DNA from: Flavobacteriaceae bacterium
Lineage (GTDB): Bacteria; Bacteroidota; Bacteroidia; Flavobacteriales; Flavobacteriaceae
Length of the DNA stretch: 11,708 bases
Assembly (NCBI GenBank): GCA_018608735.1
Contig: JABAYZ010000299.1
Span: 1-11,708, forward strand
Direction of reading: 5' to 3'
Below are positions 1 through 7,000 of this stretch, in pieces (positions within the stretch are counted from its first letter, which is position 1; every line of letters begins with the position of its first letter). Under the pieces are notes generated by a model, which was not told where the DNA came from, did not search any database, and saw nothing but the letters and a program-made list of their open reading frames with translations. A program made the translations under genes and the position numbers.

Positions 1-51
1 TATTGAGCGCATAGATTCAGGCTGCGCCAGCAATCCGACGCGAGTTCTCAT
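1..51 (-). CDS. Start of a further reading frame running off the left edge (or frameshifted continuation of the preceding ORF)
   Basis: An ATG at 49-51 overlaps the TGA of the 88-residue ORF (ATGA) and opens 17 codons (MRTRVGLLAQPESMRSI) up to the window edge. The same frame is open upstream of the ATG for a short way (AVRQ), so it could equally be the frameshifted remainder of the preceding gene. Base composition is richer in G+C here than in the genes to the right. The product cannot be identified. Confidence 0.3.
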   Translation of the reverse strand, partial: MRTRVGLLAQPESMRSI

Positions 52-314
52 TTGTCTGACAGCACCAATGCAGGTTCTAGTGTGTTGGGTCGTACATAGA
101 ATATTTGCTTGACGACTTTTGCATCTGGTCCTTTTTCTTGAGTTTCATAATCATGAAATTGATTTTCTTTGAAGAAACTTCTTAGGGTTGCTGTGGCATC
201 CATAATCGATTTTTCCATACCAGTTTGCGTAGGAACCAGTAGGGCAACATCAATATTATGTTGATTGAAAGTGGCTAATGTTTGCGAAATATTGGTATCA
301 CTTTTATCCAGCAT
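48..314 (-). CDS. Small ORF, possible N-terminal fragment of a restriction-endonuclease-like protein
   Basis: An 88-residue ORF starting inside the methyltransferase stop (TAATG), so very probably translated by coupling. After a polar leader of about 22 residues comes ALLVPTQTGMEKSIMDAT (24-41), followed by FHDYETQEKGPDAKV (53-67). From memory this pattern opens larger proteins annotated as restriction endonucleases, but I cannot name the family with certainty. In those proteins the chain continues for hundreds of residues, whereas here a TGA follows LVLSDK. Either the gene is cut short by a frameshift or a junction near positions 48-60, or this is a genuine short protein. No catalytic PD-(D/E)XK residues are visible in the piece. 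Location next to a C5 methylase fits a cognate restriction or accessory enzyme. Confidence 0.55.
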   Translation of the reverse strand: MLDKSDTNISQTLATFNQHNIDVALLVPTQTGMEKSIMDATATLRSFFKENQFHDYETQEKGPDAKVVKQIFYVRPNTLEPALVLSDK

Positions 315-1738
315 TAAATTACCGTGTCCAATATTGCCTTGAAATGCAAGCCAACTCGTTCGGCTAATTCGACTGGTACAGCGTTGCCAATTTGTGTGTA
401 TTTGGGAACTTCTCTGTCAAATATACCACTCGTTGGAGTGCCAGCTCGCTTTATTCCGCCGGTGGTGCGTTTACCTGAGAAACGGTACCAGTCAGGAAAT
501 AATTGAAGTCGCGCCCATTCTCGTACTGTTAGCACCCGTGGTTGATTGAAGTGGACATAGTCGTCGGGCAATGAAGTCGCGGTAATATTTGGCTCAGTGT
601 TCCCCCAATTCTTGGGCAAAAGACGTTGTGAAAACTTACGTGTTTTGTAGTGGTCTGGAATCTCACCCTTATTTTTGATCATTGTGTCAAATTTGTCTAC
701 TATCTCCCATTTGTGCTTGCTGTATTCTTGGTCACTCAATTCGACTTTGCCCGTTTTTGACCATACAGGAGGCTGCCGGAGTCGTTCTTGGATAGAGCCT
801 TTTTTGAATGGGTGTGGATATTTTGAAGTTTTAAAAACGCCCGGTGCGAATGATTGAGAACGTAGAATCTCAGGTATTGATGGGTCAACGAGGTCACCCA
901 GCAGATCACCAAGGTGGGGAAAATCTCCCTTTTTAGCTGCCGGTAAAAATCCACAGGTTACAGCGTCTTGTGCGTCAGCGGATGCATCGACTATCCCTCT
1001 CAGTTTTTGATTATCCAATATATCTTTACGGATCCCCACTAAAAGAACGCGAGGTCTGTTTTGTGGCACTCCATAATCTTTCGCTCGAACCAGTGACCAG
1101 CGCACCTCATAGCCAGGAATGCTCTTGAATTCTTTCAAAACATCAGGCCAAATTGCCTGACCTTCTTCCTGCGTCCATTTTGCATTTAGTAAACCGCGGA
1201 CGTTTTCAAACAGAAAAATACGAGGTCGTAAATTTCTTATAATATCGGCCATTCGCCCAAAAAGGTGGTTTGATGGTATCTCTTTCCTATCGACTGCGTA
1301 GGAACGGCGGATGCCAATACCAGAGTAACCTTGGCAGGGCGGGCCGCCAGTCAAAACATCTAAGTTACTGCCAGATCCAGATTTTTTATTTATAGAAGTT
1401 TCTAGCTTGAAGCCAACTTCCGGGAGCGAAGCTAAGTCTGAAGCTAATTGGTCTAGTCGCTTGCCCTGCAATTCTTGTGCATCATTACATCGGAGCATCT
1501 CATTTTTTGCAAATAGCTCACCGCCCAGAGAATGATTGCGATTCAGTAGGTAGGTTGCAAGCGCATCGTTGTTCAATTCGTTAACAAATACTGGCGTAAA
1601 ATGGGCATTTTCAAAACCTAAGGATAAGCCTCCACATCCGGCAAACAAATCAATCATACTGTACAAGCGCTGATTGCCTGTGGTGGCGCTTTCATTATTC
1701 TTAATGGAGGGTATTCGCTTGTTGGCAAAGGGCGCCAT
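314..1738 (-). CDS. druM: DNA (cytosine-5-)-methyltransferase, DruM-like
   Basis: Transfers a methyl group from S-adenosylmethionine to carbon 5 of cytosine in a specific DNA site; here it probably marks host DNA as self. All diagnostic motifs of the C5 family are present in order in the 474 residues: motif I MIDLFAGCGGLS (28-39, cofactor binding), motif IV GGPPCQGYSG (131-140, catalytic C135), motif VI ENVRGLL (178-184), motif VIII QNRPRVLLVG (226-235), and motif X QIGNAVP (449-455). The region of about 240-400 between motifs VIII and IX should hold the target-recognition domain; the site cannot be read from the sequence. Length is normal and no motif is damaged. The ATG is supported by GAGGA five bases upstream. 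The stop overlaps the next ATG as TAATG. Beside a DruE-like helicase it is best called the Druantia type II methylase, though an ordinary restriction-modification methylase that has moved in is possible. Confidence 0.95.
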   Translation of the reverse strand: MAPFANKRIPSIKNNESATTGNQRLYSMIDLFAGCGGLSLGFENAHFTPVFVNELNNDALATYLLNRNHSLGGELFAKNEMLRCNDAQELQGKRLDQLASDLASLPEVGFKLETSINKKSGSGSNLDVLTGGPPCQGYSGIGIRRSYAVDRKEIPSNHLFGRMADIIRNLRPRIFLFENVRGLLNAKWTQEEGQAIWPDVLKEFKSIPGYEVRWSLVRAKDYGVPQNRPRVLLVGIRKDILDNQKLRGIVDASADAQDAVTCGFLPAAKKGDFPHLGDLLGDLVDPSIPEILRSQSFAPGVFKTSKYPHPFKKGSIQERLRQPPVWSKTGKVELSDQEYSKHKWEIVDKFDTMIKNKGEIPDHYKTRKFSQRLLPKNWGNTEPNITATSLPDDYVHFNQPRVLTVREWARLQLFPDWYRFSGKRTTGGIKRAGTPTSGIFDREVPKYTQIGNAVPVELAERVGLHFKAILDTVI

Positions 1739-1739
1739 G

Positions 1740-1820
1740 TTATTCCTCGAGCGCTGATTTATCGATTATTTTAGCATACTCTTTAAGCGTCGTCCAGGTG
1801 TTTTGGAGCGCGTTTATTCC
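1740..1820 (-). pseudogene. Possible C-terminal scrap of a lost gene ahead of the methyltransferase
   Basis: After a TGA at 1821-1823 this frame reads 26 sense codons (INALQNTWTTLKEYAKI, then IDKSALEE) and ends in TAA one base before the methyltransferase ATG. The amphipathic, charged composition looks like a protein tail, and the GAGGAA of its last two sense codons doubles as the Shine-Dalgarno of the next gene, as in a coupled operon. It has no start codon of its own. Its frame differs from that of the methyltransferase remnant before it. It may be the end of the deleted gene whose start is the 1834-1980 stub, or it may be chance. I recognise no family. Confidence 0.25.
1768..1796 (-). promoter_or_regulatory. 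Likely sigma70 extended -10 promoter of the methyltransferase gene
   Basis: On the minus strand TGGACG (1796-1791, four of six matches to TTGACA) is followed after 17 bases by TAAAAT (1773-1768, five of six matches to TATAAT), which is preceded by TGC to form an extended -10. Transcription would begin near 1761, leaving a short leader with a GAGGA ribosome-binding site (1748-1744) five bases before the ATG. This would let the methyltransferase be made independently of the large upstream operon. Confidence 0.45.
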
Positions 1821-1833
1821 TCAATATATGGGC

Positions 1834-1980
1834 TCACTCCATATCAGAGATCGTTGCTATAGCTATTTTTTCATATGCCTTAAATGTCAGCACTATACTA
1901 CCCTTCCGTGCGAAGCGCGATAAGCCTCCACAGCAAGAAAATAAATCAATAAACTTTGGATTACTTATTGTTAAACTCAT
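1834..1980 (-). pseudogene. Remnant of the N-terminus of a second DNA cytosine-5 methyltransferase
   Basis: A 48-codon reading frame starts at ATG 1978-1980 with a good Shine-Dalgarno (AGGGAG, 1989-1994, 8 bases upstream) and stops at TGA 1834-1836. Residues 10-20 read FIDLFSCCGGL and continue into S. This is motif I of C5 methyltransferases (usual form FIDLFSGCGGLS or FAGCGGLS, binding S-adenosylmethionine), with the first glycine changed to cysteine. The following residues (RFARKGSIVLTF, then AYEKIAIATI) keep only a loose resemblance to the usual continuation, and the catalytic PCQ loop and all later motifs are absent. It lies directly upstream of the intact methyltransferase and shares a 14-base identical stretch with it (1919-1932 and 1623-1636) over motif I, but differs elsewhere. 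It therefore looks like the stub of a different or long-diverged enzyme rather than a fresh duplication. It could still be translated as a short peptide. Confidence 0.65.
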
Positions 1981-2064
1981 TAAGAAAGCTCCCTGTCCGT
2001 TGTTTTATTATTGGACGGTTTCAGAGAAGCCTAGAAGTTTTGTTGTGGCGATTCAAATGTAACG

Positions 2065-2113
2065 GATAAAGGTTTTATCATTTAAATAAAGAGACCACCT
2101 AGTTTTCAACTAG
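2065..2113 (-). terminator. Pair of short hairpins after the nuclease-helicase gene, possible weak terminator
   Basis: Two perfect 6-bp inverted repeats, each with a 3-base loop, follow one another: 2099-2104 with 2108-2113 (CTAGTT / AACTAG, overlapping the stop codon) and 2065-2070 with 2074-2079 (GATAAA / TTTATC). Both are AT-rich, and neither is followed by a clear U-tract on the minus strand. They could attenuate read-through from the three-gene operon into the methyltransferase, but they may equally be chance. Confidence 0.2.
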
Positions 2114-4064
2114 AATTAGTACTTCGTATCTCTACAAAGTCAGGCATAGCTCTACATTGATCATTTAACAACTGACCAAATTTGCTCCTTGGATCGTTTA
2201 TATGAATCACAATTGTGTCCATTGCTCTAGATAATACCATCGACAGCCAGTTCCATACAAACTCTACTATTTCGTTATCATAATCTGCAATATCTAGTTC
2301 AGCATCATAACGGTCCTCTAAGTAATTTTTAAACTTCATTTCTAAAAATGAGTCAAAATTATCTAAGATGAGGTTCCAGCCTTCTAATCCACGGCAAGAT
2401 TCATACTGAAGAACGCGAAAGTCTTCTGGGTTATTTGAGAAATGATCACGAAACTTTGGCTCAACCATATCGATGACATTATTTTCTTGCGATTTCAAAA
2501 ATTTAGATATTTCAGTAGTTTTATTTTCGGTGTTTAAAATCCTAAAGGGTGGTACTAGAAACAGCCAATCTATATTTTTGATGTTTTGGCCTGCCGACTC
2601 TTTAAGGAGCTGGGTGTGGAGGTTTGAATTTAGCTCATACGGTGAGTTTATCATGAAAATGCGTCCACCGGAAACCTGATTGTTGCGTTCACAATCCCAT
2701 TCCCTTTTCAATCGGCCTGCAAGACCTACCAAAAAATCATATAAGTTATTTTTCATACGGAGGCAGACCTTTAGTTCTAGAAAATTCCGACGTTCTCTGC
2801 TGGTTCCTAAAAACCAATCTGTTCTGCGTTGAGATCTGACGAGTTGTTGGCGCCCATCCGCAACACAAATCGGTTCAGATCGATAAATTAGCTTGAGAAT
2901 TTCGGCTTCGTCTACATGCCAGTCTTGAGCTTCATCAACAAATATGCGGTCAAATGCAAAATCTAGAGGAAACTTGGATTTTAGGTGCTCAAAAGATAGT
3001 GATCCCGCGCTTAGTTCTTCCTTTAGTAATTCCATAACCGAATTGTATGAGCCATAGTCTAATTCCCCTTCATACTCTTTTTCAAGAATTCCAAAACTAC
3101 GGGCTAGTTTGTAAAAAAAAGTCATTGATGTCTCTATTTTGATGCCTCCATTCTCATCATCAGATTTGACATTTTTTATAGCCATCAACCTTTGTAGATC
3201 GGCAGCTAAGGCCCTGTTATAGGTCAAGAGCAACGATCGCTCACCAGCTTTGTTGAAGGCGCGGGAAGCCGCTGACAACATATTAACTGTTTTTCCAGTG
3301 CCACCGACCCCCCTAATTTGCAATAAATTCCCGTGTTCTGTTGCCAGAATTTCATCAATTACAGGAGATTTTTTCGCAAGCATCTCGACTCGTTTTCTGT
3401 CCAAGTCAGACGAAATAAATTCGTTAAACAAAGGTAAATTTAATAAATTTGAGATAGTTAAATCATCGGCACTTCTAAATTCAAATTTTCCAGAACGTTT
3501 TTTTACATTGCCGTTCGCTACCATAATGGAAACTATTTCATTTGGGTCCATCATTGAATGCACTGCAGTGCCCATCCTTTCGTTATGGCTGGATAGATAA
3601 ACAAATTTTAGTACATATGGATTAAGATTGTGGGAGCGCAAATGGTTCCGTAACGAATGCATTTGCTCATCATTTTGTGCTGATGCGCTAGACCATTCTT
3701 TATCTTTGTATTTGACGAAGATTTCGTCTCCAACCATTTTAATCCGACTGCCCGAATGTGCTTTTACTTCTCCAACAACAACAAAGTTTTTTATATAAAT
3801 AGGTTGATCGCGCACTGGTTGGTCATCGGTGTCCCTTATCGCTTTACGAGGCTTGAACCGGCGACCGGATTTGAATTGCGCAGCTATTACTAGATCTAAA
3901 TCTTTTCTTTTTTGTCCGCTTATGTAGGCACCAGCACGAACAATAACATTGTCTTGTTCGATAGGAGTATCACATATCCCAGGCCAAAGCGTTTCAAAAA
4001 CCTGTTTTAAACGCTCTGCTGCTTGAAATTCTGGGCTACCAACCTGTCCAATGATTTTTATCAT
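2106..4064 (-). CDS. NERD-like PD-(D/E)XK nuclease fused to SF1 (UvrD/Rep-like) helicase (candidate DruG or DruF)
   Basis: A 652-residue two-domain protein. Residues 1-150 resemble a NERD/PD-(D/E)XK nuclease: the acidic strand RKDLDLVIA (53-61), then VVVGEVKAHS (95-104) with the E99-x-K101 pair, then Q130/Q134, all placed as in that fold. Residues 235-625 are a superfamily-1 helicase: Walker A GVGGTGKT (252-259, K258), motif Ia-like LLLTYNRALAADL (278-290), motif II FVDEAQD (375-381), motif III-like VADGRQQLVRSQ (401-412), motif V-like ESCRGLEGW (555-563) and motif VI-like VLSRAMDTIVI (610-620). The expected activity is ATP-driven translocation coupled to DNA cleavage; this is inference from the families. 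Translation starts inside the helicase gene's stop (ATGA). A full AGGAGG lies at 4078-4083, 13 bases before the ATG, which is long but probably supports re-initiation. By position it is likely one of the two remaining Druantia type II components. The last codons lie in a small AT-rich hairpin. Confidence 0.9.
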   Translation of the reverse strand: MIKIIGQVGSPEFQAAERLKQVFETLWPGICDTPIEQDNVIVRAGAYISGQKRKDLDLVIAAQFKSGRRFKPRKAIRDTDDQPVRDQPIYIKNFVVVGEVKAHSGSRIKMVGDEIFVKYKDKEWSSASAQNDEQMHSLRNHLRSHNLNPYVLKFVYLSSHNERMGTAVHSMMDPNEIVSIMVANGNVKKRSGKFEFRSADDLTISNLLNLPLFNEFISSDLDRKRVEMLAKKSPVIDEILATEHGNLLQIRGVGGTGKTVNMLSAASRAFNKAGERSLLLTYNRALAADLQRLMAIKNVKSDDENGGIKIETSMTFFYKLARSFGILEKEYEGELDYGSYNSVMELLKEELSAGSLSFEHLKSKFPLDFAFDRIFVDEAQDWHVDEAEILKLIYRSEPICVADGRQQLVRSQRRTDWFLGTSRERRNFLELKVCLRMKNNLYDFLVGLAGRLKREWDCERNNQVSGGRIFMINSPYELNSNLHTQLLKESAGQNIKNIDWLFLVPPFRILNTENKTTEISKFLKSQENNVIDMVEPKFRDHFSNNPEDFRVLQYESCRGLEGWNLILDNFDSFLEMKFKNYLEDRYDAELDIADYDNEIVEFVWNWLSMVLSRAMDTIVIHINDPRSKFGQLLNDQCRAMPDFVEIRSTNSS

Positions 4065-7000
4065 GACTGTAAAAGGGCCTCCTGTTCAAATGGCCGTTCG
4101 CGGAAAAGCCGGACATCAATAAATTCTAATTTAATATTCTCAGCTATGTCGAAAGCTTCAAACTGGAGATTGATCTGAGTTTCGTTTAAGATCTCATTAT
4201 GCCATAATGGATGAGACACTAAAATGGCCTGATATGTTGCAGTATTCCAAATAACAGGAAAGCCATTGCTCAGCGTTTTACTTTTTAAAGTATAATCTGT
4301 TTGTTTGTTATTAATATTTGCTACAAAGGCATCCGCTAATTTTACTGCTCCGTCCTGCCATATTTTAAAATCTAAGCCATCACCCAATATTAAGTCTGCT
4401 ACATCAATCGCTAACCGCCAATCAAGCAGATGGTGATTTGATATATTTCCGTAGGTCCTTAAACAATTAGCACAAGAGCTGTCACAACTATTACTATGTA
4501 TCGGATCAAACCAGTTGACTGCATTTCTGTGCTCACGGATGGCCAGTAAAAATCTTTCTCTATCTGAAATAATTTTGGTTAGCCCAGACCCATTCTCCAA
4601 CGAGTCTGATATAAAAAGCCGTAAAGTTCTACAATCATGACCAGCTACAGTTCGTTGTTGCAGTCCAACGGTAAATTCATTGGGCGCAACATCCAGAGAG
4701 CTCGCTGCAGCCATCTTGAAGAATTCCCCAAATGATAACAAAGCGGCTTTTGTTGAGTACTGGGTCACATCAAAAAGGCCATTATTTCCAATATTTTTTT
4801 TGTCATCTTTGATCATTATTGAGAGTATATCAGCACTATATTGAGCGCCAATAGCCCCGGCCTCAACTCCGCTGGCCTCAGAAAGCTTTTCCCAATCTCT
4901 ATGTGTTCGGTCTGGGTTGTATAATTCAGGAGTAGCAATGATGTATTCTGAAGTTACATCGGCTCCCCAAGAACGCTTTCGAAATTCAAAACCCTCGCCA
5001 CGATTGTCGTTAATAAGCACGATACGTTTTTGTGTTTCAAATGCGACCTTTGCTGCGTGGATGTCTTTTTCATTTTTTGGGTTTTCATCGAAAACCAGTT
5101 CAGGCTTTGGGACCATAGCTGGGCGGAACCTATTCTCTTCATAATCATGTACGTCGCCAACAGTTTTAAATCCTTTGGGCTGATAAAAAATCAATGGAAC
5201 GCAATCATTTTTACATATTTTGCAGATTTCGATAACTTCTGAAAACATTGTCTGGCATTCGGGGTTAATGCACTTGGAAAGCCTGTAAGGCGCGCCAAGA
5301 GGATTTGGGTCCAGAACTAGGCCTTTATAAGTCGGATAATAGTGAGCAAACGCCCCCACCGTATAAATCTTTTTATCTTTTATTGCCTCGGTGCCAGGTG
5401 AGAATGACCAAATAGCAAATTCCAGTGATCGGTCCGTTAAGACCACATCGTCCACCTTTGAATAACTAGAAGGTGGTTTTTCCAAATGGTATAAGGAACG
5501 GGATTTGGTTGGAAAACCGAACATTGGCAGCACACCTGCCACGGCTAATCTTGCGCTGAGTTCGTCCTCTTTATAGGCCTCATCATCTGAAGCTATTTGA
5601 GATATTTTAACCATGAGCTCACTACACAGATATTGTTTAAGGTCGGTCAGGATCTCGTTATCTACCCCTGTTCTCACTGCCATACTGGAAATGATATTGT
5701 CTAATTGTAATTCATTAGTGATAATTTTATGGATATTTTCTTGCCGTAAGGACCAGTCCACACACTTGCCAAACGCACCATGATTGCTGGCACCTGACCA
5801 GTCTGGTCTTGCGCCGTCCGGTAAGCGTGAAAATGCTTGCCTCAATACTTCAGCTGAGATGGTTCTGAATAAAATTTGGTCACCAGAAAATTCAATATAT
5901 GGAATAGGTGGTGGATCTGAAGTTATTCGTTTGGGGTTTTGAAAATAAAACTCATCATGGGTATTATTTTTACAAAGTGTGAATGCGTAAGAAAACGCTT
6001 GAAACGCTCTCCCTGCTCTACCCACGCGTTGTTGATAGTTAAATCGTTCAGGTGGCATGTTGGCCATAAGCACAGCTTGCAATGAACCGATGTCAACGCC
6101 CACCTCCATCGTTGTTGTAACGCTAAGGGCTTCGATACCCTGAGCTACTCTAGATTCCTGTGGTAAGAAAAGATCTTTAAAAAACCGTTGACGTTTTCGC
6201 TGTTCGGCGAGAGGCTTTGTTTGCCCAGTCAATTCTTGAACTCTCAGCGGAAGAGGAGCCTGTTTGGCCCGCCACTTAAAATAACTAAAGTCATTTTTAC
6301 CACTTACAAATTCTATTGAATCACAATTAGTGCCTATGCACACACCCAAATTGTTAGCTTCGTATATTAATGAGCAACGAGCGCATGCTACTTTTGGTGT
6401 TTCATCTACCTTTGTCACAGTTAAGCAATTCTGCTGAGGGTAAATATTTAACAACCAATTTGCATTAACGATTTTTTTTGTAGTTTTAAAAAAATCATTA
6501 ACTTCTGAAGCTAGTGATACCTCATCTATTAGAAATTTTTTTGCAATCTTTGATAAAAAATCTTTAACTTTACCATGCATTTCAGTACTGGTTTGTGGAT
6601 ATTTTGGTCGATCAATCCATCTTTTTTCTCTGAGTAAGAGTCTGATTATAAAGCGAACTATTTCATTTGATAAATCGTTATTGAAACCAGTAAATGTTGC
6701 CTGGCCTGTAAAACTTAATTGACCAATCCCTTCTGCTTCTATGTCTTTGGATCCCTTGAAAACAATTGCTTCGGTTAGCCTGAATGCTAACTTTCTTTTG
6801 TCCTCAGCTTTGCGGCCTGTGATTTCATCAATACCAATATTAGAGATCACTTCAATGTTAAGAATGTCTGAATAAATTTTCCACCAAGGCGTTTGTGTTC
6901 TACTTGATGTGATATGCTGATGGCTCGGCTGGGGCCCACGGGGGTTGATACCAAGTGTTACTAGGTTATGGAGCACACGTTCAACAAATGAATCCCATGG

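Noticed and set aside
2..109. Plus-strand open frame at the left edge (reads IERIDSGCASNPTR)
   Set aside because: It runs opposite the 88-residue ORF for most of its length and has no visible start in the window. It could be the end of a neighbouring gene, but there is not enough sequence to support it.
314..1738. Methyltransferase as an isolated Dcm-type housekeeping or orphan enzyme
   Set aside because: It sits directly behind the helicase operon and is coupled to a restriction-like ORF; no vsr-like gene or housekeeping context is present.
2065..2113. Strong intrinsic terminator after the nuclease-helicase gene
   Set aside because: The two hairpins are only 6 bp, AT-rich and lack a following U-tract, so they are listed only as a weak possibility.
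3250..3600. Plus-strand open frame of 116 codons
   Set aside because: It lies wholly opposite the strongly motif-supported SF1 helicase, has no ribosome-binding site of note and no recognisable domain; it is an antisense shadow. The same holds for the other plus-strand frames opposite the large genes.
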